A stretch of 64,000 bases of DNA from Bog-756 sp963737625. GTDB lineage: Bacteria; Actinomycetota; Acidimicrobiia; Acidimicrobiales; RAAP-2. The notes below the pieces were generated by a model. The model ran no database searches. It was not told where the DNA came from and saw only the letters and a list, made by a program, of their open reading frames with translations. Positions 9,728 through 18,205 of this stretch are shown here, in pieces. Within the stretch, counting starts at the first letter, position 1, and every line of letters begins with the position of its first letter. The stretch lies in the NCBI GenBank assembly GCA_963737625.1, contig CAVTTK010000002.1, forward strand, positions 1,364,001 through 1,428,000, in the 5' to 3' direction. The translations under genes and the position numbers were made by a program.

Positions 9728-10126
9728 ATGTCCATGGGCTGCCCACTTCTCGACCGACTCCCCCACCGCACCTATGACGAGGGAGCGGCCCATGTGGTCG
9801 AGCTCGAGATCATCGACGAGATCCGAGGTCCGGTCGGAGCCGTCCACGGCGGCATTATCGCCAGTCTGGTCGACCGGGTCGGCGCCTACGCCGCCGTGCA
9901 GGCCAGCGGCCGGAGTGTCGTGACCTCCACCGTGACCCTCAGCTATCTGGCCGCGGCCACCGGCGGGCCGCTGCGGGCCTCCGCCGTTCCCCTCCGGGTG
10001 GGTGGTCGCCAGGGCGTGGTCGAGGTCCGGGTGCGCGACCACGGCCAGGAAGACCTCCTGGTGGCCACGGCTCTCATCACCATGAGCTTCGTATCGGCGG
10101 GTCCTCCCCCGCCGTCGGCCCGGTAG
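9728..10126 (+). CDS. PaaI-type hotdog-fold thioesterase
   Basis: 132-residue single hotdog domain, the usual size of PaaI/YdiI-like acyl-CoA thioesterases. The signature GAVHGGIIASLVD (about residues 36-48) contains the HGG turn and the acidic residue expected at the active site; STVTLSYL (about 67-74) forms the following strand. It probably hydrolyses a hydroxylated or aromatic acyl-CoA, but the substrate cannot be inferred. ATG 9728 is chosen because longer versions add non-conserved residues and a -10-like TACCAT sits six bases upstream. The nucleosidase gene follows after 17 bases, suggesting a two-gene unit. Confidence 0.82.
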   Translation: MSMGCPLLDRLPHRTYDEGAAHVVELEIIDEIRGPVGAVHGGIIASLVDRVGAYAAVQASGRSVVTSTVTLSYLAAATGGPLRASAVPLRVGGRQGVVEVRVRDHGQEDLLVATALITMSFVSAGPPPPSAR

Positions 10127-10143
10127 TCGGACCGGGAACGCCG

Positions 10144-10881
10144 ATGCCCCCTTCGGTCGCCTTCGTCTGTGCCATGCCCATGGAGCTGGCCCCCCTGGTC
10201 CGGTCGCTGTCCCTGAAGAAGCAGGCGGTGGGTCCTTTGGACGGTGCCGTCGGCCGGATCGGCGCCCGCCCGGTGGTGGCCGTCGTCACCGGGATGGGCA
10301 CATCCCTCGCCACGGCCGGGATGGAGGCCCTGGTGGATGCGGTGGCTGTCGAACGGGTGGTGGTGGTGGGCATCACCGGAGCCATCGGTGACGAACTCCC
10401 CATCGGGGCCCTCATCCGTCCCGCACGGGTGGTCGACGGGGCCACCGGTGCGGAGTTCCATCCCGACCCCCTCGGCGGGGGCACGCCGAGCGGAACCTTG
10501 TGGACGTCGGATTCGATGATCACCGATCCCGCCACCCTGGCCGTTCTCCGCCACGACGGCGTGGTGGCCCTGGACATGGAGACGGCCGCCGTGGCCTCGG
10601 TGTGTCAACGCCACGCCATCCCCTGGTCGGTGTTCCGGGCCGTGAGCGACCGGACGACCGACGGGACGGTGGACGACGAGGTGTTCCACCTCAGCCACCA
10701 GGACGGCACCCCTGACGCCAAGGCCGTGGCCGCCTATGTACTCCGCCATCCCGGCCGGGTGCCGGCCCTGGCCCGCATGGCCAACGAGGCCCGAACAGCC
10801 ACGGAGCGGGCGGCGGAAGCGGCCGTGTCGGCCATCGCCGCTCTCGGTGATCCGGCTCCGGACACCGACGTCACGGGCTGA
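10144..10881 (+). CDS. 5'-methylthioadenosine/S-adenosylhomocysteine nucleosidase-like protein
   Basis: 245-residue member of the nucleoside phosphorylase/hydrolase superfamily (MTA/SAH nucleosidase, futalosine hydrolase and relatives). The phosphate/ribose-loop-like VTGMGTSLA (about residue 43), GITGAIGDELPIG (about 77), the purine-site signature VVALDMETAAVA (about 140) with the catalytic Glu, and VSDRTTDG (about 169) with the catalytic Asp are all visible. It presumably cleaves an N-glycosidic bond in methionine salvage or SAM by-product recycling. The exact substrate is uncertain because Pfs, MqnB and related proteins share these motifs. No ribosome binding site is obvious; it is probably co-transcribed with the thioesterase. 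Confidence 0.8.
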   Translation: MPPSVAFVCAMPMELAPLVRSLSLKKQAVGPLDGAVGRIGARPVVAVVTGMGTSLATAGMEALVDAVAVERVVVVGITGAIGDELPIGALIRPARVVDGATGAEFHPDPLGGGTPSGTLWTSDSMITDPATLAVLRHDGVVALDMETAAVASVCQRHAIPWSVFRAVSDRTTDGTVDDEVFHLSHQDGTPDAKAVAAYVLRHPGRVPALARMANEARTATERAAEAAVSAIAALGDPAPDTDVTG

Positions 10882-10895
10882 CCCGACCGGGCCGC

Positions 10896-12164
10896 TCAGC
10901 CCTCGCCCACCACGTTGAAGCGGTCGGAGTAGAAGGCCATGGTGGCCCGGAGGTCGTCGCCGTCGATGCCGAACTGACCCAGGTCGTAGAGCACGCCGCC
11001 GTGGCGTCCCCGGGGATGGTCCCGCAGGAAGTTCGCCATGGCCACTTCCGACCGCTCGGTGACGGGCTGCCCGGCCAGGTGGTAGATGCGGCGCACCATC
11101 TCGAGGTCGTCCTCCATGAATCGGTCGAAGGTCACGTCGATGCTGCGTCCGGCCGGAAGCACGTGGCGGTCCGTGACGCAGGCCGTCAGCATCCGCTGCA
11201 GGCGGTCGGCCCAGTACTCCCCGATCCGGACGGTGTCGACCCGGTCCTGTCCCAGGCGGGCCGAGTAGCCCAGCATGGTCACCATGGAGGCCGTCACCGA
11301 CACCGGATCGCGGTGGGTGACCACGAAGACGGCGTCCGGAAAGGTGTCGACCAGGACCGGGAACTGCTCGAGGTGTTGGGGGGACTTGAGCACCCATCGG
11401 GTTCCACCGCGCAGCCACTGCAGGGCCTGCAGGATCTTCCGAAGGTAGGAGTAGCTGGGCCGCTGGTCCCGTGCCAGGTAGTGGTCCCTCCAGGTGGGCA
11501 TGGGGGCGATGGTCTCGAACAGCATGGAGGAGAAGTCCACCGCCAGAAGCTGGATCTCCTCGTGGACGTGGCTGGCGGTCATCTCGTGCATCCGCTTGAA
11601 CTCGGGCATGGCGGCGTTGACGAAGGACAGCGCGGTGTCGCAGCGGCCTAGCCGCGGGTCGGGCTGCCCGTCCGCCGGCCGTTCGGCATCGGGCAGCACC
11701 GGCTCGAGGCTCTCCCAGTAGGGAAGGGACCGGAGGTCGGGGTCGGCCGCCATCAGATTGTGCAGATGGGTGGTGCCGGTTCGGGGAAGGCCGCAGATGA
11801 TGATGGGGCTGAGGATGGGCTGGGCCAGGATCTCGGGATGCCGGGCGATCAGGTCCTCCACCAGCAGCCGGTTGCGGAGCAGGCCGGTGAGGAGCAGGGA
11901 CTGGGCCAACAGGCCGGCCCCGTTGAGTCCGGCCTCGTGGCGCAACGACCAGCACAGGATGTCGAGGCGCTCCACGAAGTCGTCGGGCCCGAACCCGTCG
12001 AGCCCAGACTCGTCGGAGGCCGCGGCCATCAGGACCTCAGGTCGGAGATCGACGCTGCCGCCGGCCTCTTCCATGAGATCGAGGATGGGCCGAACGTCGG
12101 CGGTGAAGCGCGGTTCGGCCAGGTCGTCGAGCCGTATGGGCGGCGGTCGGTCGGGGTGGTTCAC
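10896..12164 (-). CDS. Sulfotransferase family protein
   Basis: 422-residue PAPS-dependent sulfotransferase-type protein. The 5'-phosphosulfate loop reads CGLPRTGTTHLHNL (about residue 120) and the 3'-phosphate site is VVTHRDPVSVTAS (about 285); KSPQHLEQF between them is characteristic of the large actinobacterial sulfotransferases. The GTG at 12164 is chosen because it overlaps the stop of the upstream DUF1214 gene in a GTGA (12161-12164), a classic translational coupling, and the residues before it are not conserved in character. The acceptor is unknown; sterols, lipids or xenobiotics are the usual guesses for this family. Confidence 0.88.
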   Translation of the reverse strand: MNHPDRPPPIRLDDLAEPRFTADVRPILDLMEEAGGSVDLRPEVLMAAASDESGLDGFGPDDFVERLDILCWSLRHEAGLNGAGLLAQSLLLTGLLRNRLLVEDLIARHPEILAQPILSPIIICGLPRTGTTHLHNLMAADPDLRSLPYWESLEPVLPDAERPADGQPDPRLGRCDTALSFVNAAMPEFKRMHEMTASHVHEEIQLLAVDFSSMLFETIAPMPTWRDHYLARDQRPSYSYLRKILQALQWLRGGTRWVLKSPQHLEQFPVLVDTFPDAVFVVTHRDPVSVTASMVTMLGYSARLGQDRVDTVRIGEYWADRLQRMLTACVTDRHVLPAGRSIDVTFDRFMEDDLEMVRRIYHLAGQPVTERSEVAMANFLRDHPRGRHGGVLYDLGQFGIDGDDLRATMAFYSDRFNVVGEG

Positions 12165-13234
12165 CGAGACGGCGGTGAGGTCGTGACCTCTGCGGTGGGC
12201 TGCTCGGGCGTGTGCTCGGGCAGGAACCACCGGAACCACACCCAACCCCGGTGGTGTCCGGCCGTGGACACCCAGTTGGGATGGCCGGGATCGCGGGGGG
12301 CGATCACGATCTCCCACGATCCGTCCGGTTCATAGCTGATCTCGGACCCGTTGATGGTCACCCGCTCGTAGTCGTAGTTGTAGGTGTGGAGGAACGGGTT
12401 CCACAGGCAGAGGTTCCAAAAGACGCATTCCGGGGATCGGCCCCTCAGGACCAGGGCCTGCTCGTCATCGAGCTCGTAGGTGCCCATGGCGTACGCGGCA
12501 TCCCCGGCGGCCCATCCGAAGGTGGTGGTGGGTACCGGGTAGGGAGGGTCTATGGCGTTGGGCGTGCCCATGGTCAGGGGCACCATGGCTGACTGGTCCC
12601 GCACCCAGGTCAGGGCGGCCCGGAACCGTCGAGCCAGGGAGGCGTCGTCCTCCCGGTAGGTGGTCGGCGGATGGTCGGCGGTGATGGCCCAGGTGGCCTG
12701 GATGTCGTCTCCCGGATGGGCCAGGTAGTCACGGGTGATGATGGCCACGGCGTCGGGCTCGAGCTTGACCCACGGCGTCTCCGGGCCGGGATCTTCCGGG
12801 GAGAGGACCATCCGGATAGTGCCGTCGGGCCCGGGGGGTGCCTGCCGGCTGTTGAGGCTGCCCACGATGCGCTCCGAATAGTGGCCGTCGTCCGGCCCGC
12901 CGTAGACGGTGAGGGACAGGTAGACGGCGTCGCCGGGGGTCACGTCGACCCGGTAGGTGCGGTTGGGATCGACCGGAGCGAACTTGTAGAAGGCGTCGGC
13001 GTTGTCTCCTCCCCACTTCTTGTACGGACCCACGATGTCCACGAAGCGGGGATACGAGGAATCCGCCCAGACCTGGGTGTCGGTGGCCACCTGGAGGATG
13101 GACAAGAGCCATTTGTGGGCCTCGAGCAGGCTCTGGGCGTCGTCGGGGCCCGACAGCGCCTCGACCAGTCGGCGCTGCTGAGCCCCGAGCTCGGCCAACA
13201 GTTCGGTGAACACCGCTTCGGTCTCTGTGGGCAT
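12161..13234 (-). CDS. DUF1214 domain-containing protein
   Basis: 357-residue protein with a C-terminal DUF1214 domain, recognised by DPGHPNWVSTAGHHRG and WVWFRWFLPE near the end. The N-terminal half has LLEAHKWLLSILQ and FVDIVGPYKKWGGDN. No signal peptide or membrane segment is apparent. DUF1214 proteins have no firmly established biochemical role. The 4-base overlap with the sulfotransferase gene implies a shared function. A leaderless-type -10 (TAGAAC) lies six bases before the ATG. A second DUF1214 protein lies at 15912-17141. Confidence 0.82.
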   Translation of the reverse strand: MPTETEAVFTELLAELGAQQRRLVEALSGPDDAQSLLEAHKWLLSILQVATDTQVWADSSYPRFVDIVGPYKKWGGDNADAFYKFAPVDPNRTYRVDVTPGDAVYLSLTVYGGPDDGHYSERIVGSLNSRQAPPGPDGTIRMVLSPEDPGPETPWVKLEPDAVAIITRDYLAHPGDDIQATWAITADHPPTTYREDDASLARRFRAALTWVRDQSAMVPLTMGTPNAIDPPYPVPTTTFGWAAGDAAYAMGTYELDDEQALVLRGRSPECVFWNLCLWNPFLHTYNYDYERVTINGSEISYEPDGSWEIVIAPRDPGHPNWVSTAGHHRGWVWFRWFLPEHTPEQPTAEVTTSPPSR

Positions 13235-13240
13235 GGCCGG

Positions 13241-13246
13241 GTTCTA
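13241..13246 (-). promoter_or_regulatory. -10 element TAGAAC, leaderless type, for the DUF1214-sulfotransferase pair
   Basis: Minus strand TGC-TAGAAC, then six bases, then ATG 13234; no Shine-Dalgarno sequence. It closely resembles the TGC-TAGACA before the SDR gene. Confidence 0.45.
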
Positions 13247-13308
13247 GCACGACGGGGTGATGCCGGCGATCCCTCCCCGCCCCGGGGCCGGCCCGCCGAT
13301 CGGCTCGG

Positions 13309-15267
13309 TCAGGGCACCGCCCGTCCGAGGTACGGGGCGTCACCGAAGGCGTACAGGGCCCCGTCGGTGCCCATCAGGTAGTAGCCGTTGCCGTCGAGGG
13401 ACGGGGCCATCGTCCCGATGGCCGCCGAGACGCGTGTGCCGCCGAGGGAGCCGAAGAACGGCGCCCCGAAGGAGAAGATGCCGCCGTCGGCTGCCACCAT
13501 CCGGTAGCCGCGGCCCGCCGGGTCGGCGGTGATGCCCACCACGGGCTGGTTGAGGTGGGCGCCCCCCATGGAGCCCAGGAACGGGGCGGCGAAGGAGAAG
13601 ACCCCGCCGTCGGCGGCCACCAGCCAGTACCCGGAACCGTCGGGGGTGGCGGCCATGCCCACCACCGGGGCGTTCAGACGCAGACCGCCGGTGGAGCCGT
13701 GGAAGGCGGCATCACCGAAGGTGAACACCCCGCCGTCCCGGGCGACCAGGTAGTACCCCCCGCCGTCGGCGGTGGCGGTCATGGTGATCACCGGTGCGTT
13801 GAGGCGCATCGCTCCGGTCGAGCCGTAGAACTGGGCATCCCCGAAGGAGAAGACCCCGCCGTCGGCCCCGAGGAGCCAGTACCCCCCGTGGTCCGGGGTG
13901 GCGGTGATGGCCACGATGGGGGCGTTGGGTGCCATGGTCAGGGACCCGAGTACCGGTGCACCCCCGAACGACCGCACGTGACCGGCCCCGTCGACCAGCC
14001 AGTAGCCCGGGCAGCCTCCCGGACCCGATGAGGCGGCCAGGGCCACGGACGTGCCCGGTGCCACCTGGTTGGCCACACTTCCGCAACCGGGCCCGGTCCC
14101 GCCCGCTCCCCCACCAGCGAAGGCCGTACCCGTGACCAGGTCGTGGATGAAGCCGTCCGGCCCGCCGTAGCTGCCGCCGTAACGCTGGAGTTCGGGGGTC
14201 ACGTAGGTCCCCTCGGTGATCTCGTTCCACGAGATGAGCAGCCATCCGTCGGGAGCGCCGGCAGCGTTGCCGTCGAACAGCGTCTGGAGGGTGGCACCGT
14301 CGTCCCGGGGCACGCAGGTGGTCGAGCCGTCCAACTGCCGGTCGAATCCCGGAGCCAGTGGGGCGAAGTACTTCTTCCCCTGGGCATGGAGGGTGGCGGC
14401 CAGTCCCTCGAGCTGGTGGAAGCTGGCGCTGTTGTTCCACGGGTCCTGGCTGGACCAGTACGGACTGTCGGCGTCGAAGTACGGGGCCACGGCGTCGTTC
14501 CACTGGTTGTATTGGTAGCCGCCCACGAAATACCAGCTGGACCGGAACTGGGAGCTGATGGCGGCCACCACGGGCAGGGAGTACTTGTAGGAGCCCACCC
14601 AGATGAAGGTGGGCCGGCCGCCGTTGCTGCGGTCGAAGGCCGGATTGTTCCCGTACTGGGTCGTCAGATACGAGAGGTCACCGCTGATGGCCGGCTGGGT
14701 CAAGGCGGTCGAGGAGGCTTCGTAGGACAGCCAGAGATGGAAGTCGTGGCCCTCGGCCTGGGCCTGGTCGACGGCCTGCACCAGCAGGTCGAGTCGCTGA
14801 TTCTCGTGGTTGGACGACGGTGACTGGCTGGGCGATCCGGTGCCGTACCAGTCCACGGCGAACCCGGACAGGCCGGCGGCGATAGCGCTCTGGACGTCGT
14901 AGGTGATCTGGGACGGATCGTCCTCGGTGAACAGGGACGTCGGGGCGTCGGTCTCGATGTTGCCGTTGTAGAGGCTGGTGGGATTGCATCCGCTGGCGTC
15001 GAGAGTGGCCGGCAGCGGCAGGGGCGACTGGCCGAACGGGTAGTTGGCTCCGAGCGTCGTCTGCCAGTGGTAGGTGTCCCACCATAGGTAGTAGTAGGCG
15101 TACATACCCTCGGGTGCCGTGGAGGAAAGTGCCGTGCGGGGAGCAGGCGATCCGGTCGGTGCCGGCTGGGCGTCGACCGTGGCGCCGATGAGCGGTGCAG
15201 AGCACAGCACGATCAGGGCCACGAGGGCGATGCTGTGGACCAGACGAGGCCGAACGGAACTAGCCAT
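13309..15267 (-). CDS. Secreted glycoside hydrolase (GH71/GH99-like) with C-terminal DGG-F-FGDA propeller-like repeats
   Basis: 652-residue exported protein. An N-terminal signal peptide (about residues 1-34, hydrophobic core IALVALIVLCSAPLIGA) is followed by a domain resembling the GH71/GH99-like group: YAYYYLWWDTYHW near the start, GLSGFAVDWYGTGSP (about 135) and LLISWNEITEGTYV (about 345), the last typical of the catalytic barrel. After a Gly-rich linker come about six 42-residue repeats with the consensus DGGVFSFGD-x-F-x-GS and GYWLVA, probably forming a beta-propeller-like wall- or sugar-binding module. A GTG at 15282 is also possible; ATG 15267 gives the cleaner signal peptide. A glycan substrate is inferred, not shown. 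Confidence 0.8.
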   Translation of the reverse strand: MASSVRPRLVHSIALVALIVLCSAPLIGATVDAQPAPTGSPAPRTALSSTAPEGMYAYYYLWWDTYHWQTTLGANYPFGQSPLPLPATLDASGCNPTSLYNGNIETDAPTSLFTEDDPSQITYDVQSAIAAGLSGFAVDWYGTGSPSQSPSSNHENQRLDLLVQAVDQAQAEGHDFHLWLSYEASSTALTQPAISGDLSYLTTQYGNNPAFDRSNGGRPTFIWVGSYKYSLPVVAAISSQFRSSWYFVGGYQYNQWNDAVAPYFDADSPYWSSQDPWNNSASFHQLEGLAATLHAQGKKYFAPLAPGFDRQLDGSTTCVPRDDGATLQTLFDGNAAGAPDGWLLISWNEITEGTYVTPELQRYGGSYGGPDGFIHDLVTGTAFAGGGAGGTGPGCGSVANQVAPGTSVALAASSGPGGCPGYWLVDGAGHVRSFGGAPVLGSLTMAPNAPIVAITATPDHGGYWLLGADGGVFSFGDAQFYGSTGAMRLNAPVITMTATADGGGYYLVARDGGVFTFGDAAFHGSTGGLRLNAPVVGMAATPDGSGYWLVAADGGVFSFAAPFLGSMGGAHLNQPVVGITADPAGRGYRMVAADGGIFSFGAPFFGSLGGTRVSAAIGTMAPSLDGNGYYLMGTDGALYAFGDAPYLGRAVP

Positions 15268-15495
15268 GCGGGATGCTTCCACCCTTCACCGCGTCGGGAA
15301 CAGGACTCCTCAGTGGTTGGCCGTTTCCCGGCCCTGCTGAAGGGATTGGTCGAAGCGGGGAGCGCCGGTGCGTGGCGCAGTGGTCAGGCGTCCGGGTGTC
15401 CTCCACGGCGGGCACCGGGGTGCGGTCCGCATTGGCCGCCAGGGAGAGGGGGGTACGCTCCATCGCCGCCGATAGGGCCAGGTCGATCCGATGCG

Positions 15496-15726
15496 TCAGG
15501 ACGGTGAGTCGTGGCCATTGACGGCGCACGTGATGCACTCGAGCTCGCCGTTCATCCGGAGCAGGCCGTCCGCCACCGTGGGAAGTTCCCGGCCACAGCC
15601 GGCGCACTTGCCCTCCTGGAGCTCGTACTGGGCGGGAATGTGGTCCATGATCCGCCCGTAGAGCAATCCCACGATGGCCTTCTCGTGATCGTCGTCTACC
15701 AGGACATCAGTCGCATGTTGGGGCAC
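15496..15726 (-). CDS. Small double-CxxC (zinc-ribbon-like) protein
   Basis: 76-residue ORF starting with GTG. It contains CAGCGRELP and CITC, two Cys pairs about 25 residues apart, as in a zinc ribbon. The N-terminal half (DDDHEKAIVGLLYGRIMDH) is predicted helical. No relative is recognised. It lies alone between the glycosidase and the second DUF1214 gene, both on the same strand, with no clear ribosome binding site. The patterned cysteines and balanced composition favour a real gene, but the evidence is modest. Confidence 0.5.
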   Translation of the reverse strand: MPQHATDVLVDDDHEKAIVGLLYGRIMDHIPAQYELQEGKCAGCGRELPTVADGLLRMNGELECITCAVNGHDSPS

Positions 15727-15911
15727 ATAGAGTTGATCGGCGCGTCAGGGCGCCGACTTGAGCCGTGCCCCTTCAAGGCCTGACTGGAGAAGTACCTGGT
15801 CAGATATGCGTGTCACCTGGGCGATCGACCAGCCACCGGGTCGCCGGTCTCCCGGTGACTGGGTCACCCCCTAGGGCCGAGGCCTTCTGGCCGACTGTTC
15901 GACCACGGGGC

Positions 15912-17141
15912 TCATCGCGCAAACCGTCTACTCACGGCTCTGCGCCGGATGTCGATGGTCACCTGCCGCTCGCTCGGCGAGACCATCCGGGTGCTGGCCG
16001 GGAGCTCCTCGGTCACCCGGGTGAACGGCACGACCTTGGTGCTCGGTACCGGTGCGCTGTCGGTGCGGACGCAGCGCAGGATGATCGGTCCTTCGCTATG
16101 CCCGGCGGTGTCCAGCCAATTGGCCACGCCCGGATCCTTGTGGGCCACCACCACCCGCACCTTCCCGTCATCGTCCACCACCGCCTGGTGGCCGTTGAGA
16201 CTCGACTGTCGATTGCCATAGTCGATCGTCTCCCACCAGACATTTCCCAACGAGTAGCTCCAGTACAGCCCGGTGGGTGGCGTGACCTCGATGATCAGGG
16301 CCTCGTCGGGAGCCAACTTCCAGGAGCCGATGACCGGGCGGTTCTCCGCCGCAGCGCCCATCGCGGTGCCGTCCAGTGGAGGAAGGAAGGTGTTGGGCGC
16401 CTCGGGATTCGAGAAGCCGAGGAAGAAGGCGAGATTCTCCTCGAGAAAGTCACCGAGGGCGATCAGCTGGCGAGCCATGGTCGCCTCCGGGTTGCTGTCG
16501 GAGATCGCCGCCGTCGAGGGCGGATCGGACAACGGCTCGATGGAGAGCGAGGCCGGACTCTCGCGCTCCCAGTCATAGAAGAAGTGGCGGACCACCAGGT
16601 TGGTGGCCCCTTCGTCGAGAGGGATCCAGTTGCCTTCGTGGGGATCGGCCGCCAGGATGATCTCGAAGTCCCCGTCCGGTCCCAGCTCGAACTCGTCGAT
16701 CAGGGCGTTGAAGCTGGAAGCCATCCCGGACATGACCTGTATCCCGAGATACCGGGCCGAACCCCGGTTACCCCACAACCGGTAGGACATCCCGCCTTTG
16801 AGCGCCGAGCCGACGTAGATGCAGTCGGGGCACTCCATACCCCACTTGTAGGCGGCATCCATGCCCGAGGGTTTGACGGCCGGGACCCGGTCCAGGCCCC
16901 GCCGCAGCAACTCGTCGATACCCACACCCATCAGAACGAGCAGGTGACGGAAGCCTGAGGCCCGGTCGACCGGAGTGCTAGGGACGGAGTCGGCCAACAC
17001 GACGTCCCCGGCTCGCTTCAGCGCGTCCAGCAGATGGTTCCACGCCTGGCCGTTGTCGAGATCCTGGCTGGTGGCGTCGCCCGCCGATGCAGCTTCGCTC
17101 ACCGAGAATGGGAGCCACGCCGGATTCTTGAACGAACTCAT
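15912..17141 (-). CDS. DUF1214-family protein (second copy)
   Basis: 409-residue soluble protein. The C-terminal region has DPGVANWLDTAGHSEGP, aligning by eye with DPGHPNWVSTAGHHRG of the DUF1214 protein at 12161-13234, and LYWSYSLGNVWWETIDY lies before it. The N-terminal half (LLVLMGVGIDELLRRGLDR) differs from that of the neighbour. No signal peptide. No function is established for the family; its location near a P450, a sulfotransferase and SDRs is compatible with lipid, sterol or xenobiotic metabolism, which is inference from context only. The start lacks a strong ribosome binding site. Confidence 0.75.
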   Translation of the reverse strand: MSSFKNPAWLPFSVSEAASAGDATSQDLDNGQAWNHLLDALKRAGDVVLADSVPSTPVDRASGFRHLLVLMGVGIDELLRRGLDRVPAVKPSGMDAAYKWGMECPDCIYVGSALKGGMSYRLWGNRGSARYLGIQVMSGMASSFNALIDEFELGPDGDFEIILAADPHEGNWIPLDEGATNLVVRHFFYDWERESPASLSIEPLSDPPSTAAISDSNPEATMARQLIALGDFLEENLAFFLGFSNPEAPNTFLPPLDGTAMGAAAENRPVIGSWKLAPDEALIIEVTPPTGLYWSYSLGNVWWETIDYGNRQSSLNGHQAVVDDDGKVRVVVAHKDPGVANWLDTAGHSEGPIILRCVRTDSAPVPSTKVVPFTRVTEELPASTRMVSPSERQVTIDIRRRAVSRRFAR

Positions 17142-17504
17142 GGTCCCGAGGGTGACGGTCGAGATGTGAACACTGGATGTCCTTTCCCGGATCGATCAGA
17201 ACTCGATCGGTCACCGTAACGGATCCGGTCGGCAGGAGGGACCGGCTACCTCGTCAAGGTCATCATGCCAGGGATTCTCGGCGCCCAAATCCCAGCCGGT
17301 CATGGTGTTCCGAACGGCTGGGGGAGGTTCCCGTTGGCTGGAGCTATCCCGTGTGCGGCCCCGGACGTCGGCGCCGTCTTGAGGCCTGTGGCGACCCGAT
17401 GATGCGGGCCCGGTGGGATGCATGAGCCTGACCGCTCCCCGAGCCGTGCCTCGACCACCACGGGTCCCCTTCGGTGGGCCAATGGGATCTGTCCGGCCCG
17501 GGAA
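17142..17504. other. Divergent intergenic region
   Basis: No convincing gene. A short inverted repeat CGATC-N7-GATCG at 17193-17209 lies about 50 bases upstream of the DUF1214 start and could be an operator; nothing else stands out. Confidence 0.3.
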
Positions 17505-17510
17505 TACACT
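17505..17510 (+). promoter_or_regulatory. -10 element TACACT, leaderless type, for the HD-domain gene
   Basis: TACACT is followed by six bases and GTG 17517, in frame with the HD protein, with no ribosome binding site. This spacing decides the start proposed for that gene. Confidence 0.45.
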
Positions 17511-17516
17511 GTCGAG

Positions 17517-18077
17517 GTGGTCGAGGGCAAGATGCACTTCCGCCGGATGGACGAGGGCACGGACGAGGATTTCGCACTGCTCGCTGCCGTTCACGAGCAG
17601 AGCATCCGGGCCCTTCCCGACCTGCTCCTCCAGCTGCTCGCCGATCTCAGCGCAGACGCCGCCTATCCCGTCAACCGCCTGGAGCACAGCTTGCAATGCG
17701 CGACCCGAGCGCTTCGGGACGGCCGGGACGAGGAGTACATCGTCTGCTGCCTGCTCCATGACGTGGGCGAATCACTGGGCCCGTTCAACCACGGCGAAGT
17801 TGGAGCAGCCGTGCTCAAGCCCTTCATCTCGACGGCCAACTACTGGATGCTGGCCCATCACCCGGTCTTTCAGATGTACTACATCGGCCAACATCTGGGC
17901 AGGGATCCCAATGAGCGCGACTCCTTTGTGACCAGCCCCTTCTACGACCGGACGGTCGAGTTCTGCGGGCTCTACGACCAAGTGTCCTTCGATCCGGGCT
18001 ACCCGAGCGAGCCGATCGCCCGATTCGAGCCCATGGTTCGACGGACGCTGGACCTGGCCTGGACGCCGCCACAGTAG
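17517..18077 (+). CDS. HD-domain metal-dependent hydrolase or oxygenase
   Basis: About 186 residues with an HD-fold metal centre: RLEHSLQCATRALRDG supplies the first His, CCLLHDVGE the HD pair, and MLAHHPVFQMYYIGQHLG a later His cluster. The order H...HD...H with EHSLQ resembles the small HD proteins related to PhnZ and myo-inositol oxygenase (mixed-valent di-iron oxygenases) as much as nucleotide phosphohydrolases, so the reaction is left open. The frame is open back to ATG 17418, but those extra residues look non-protein-like; GTG 17517 sits six bases after TACACT, and ATG 17532 is a further alternative. The P450 gene follows on the same strand after 128 bases. Confidence 0.72.
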   Translation: MVEGKMHFRRMDEGTDEDFALLAAVHEQSIRALPDLLLQLLADLSADAAYPVNRLEHSLQCATRALRDGRDEEYIVCCLLHDVGESLGPFNHGEVGAAVLKPFISTANYWMLAHHPVFQMYYIGQHLGRDPNERDSFVTSPFYDRTVEFCGLYDQVSFDPGYPSEPIARFEPMVRRTLDLAWTPPQ

Positions 18078-18205
18078 GTACCGCGGGATCGATGATCCTT
18101 GACCCACCAGGGCCCCATTCATCCCAAGCACCTTCCCCTCAATAATTCTGAAAGGATCGAGCGAACGGCGACACCGCCCGTCGCTCTCAGCCCGGAGGAT
18201 GTTCC

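Noticed and set aside
8747..10042. 431-codon version of the second SDR
   Set aside because: The extra N-terminus overlaps the divergent thioesterase; ATG 9526 has GGAGG and the family length.
17211..17759. Minus-strand 182-codon ORF opposite the HD gene
   Set aside because: Overlaps the HD-domain coding region; its translation is a shadow without motifs.
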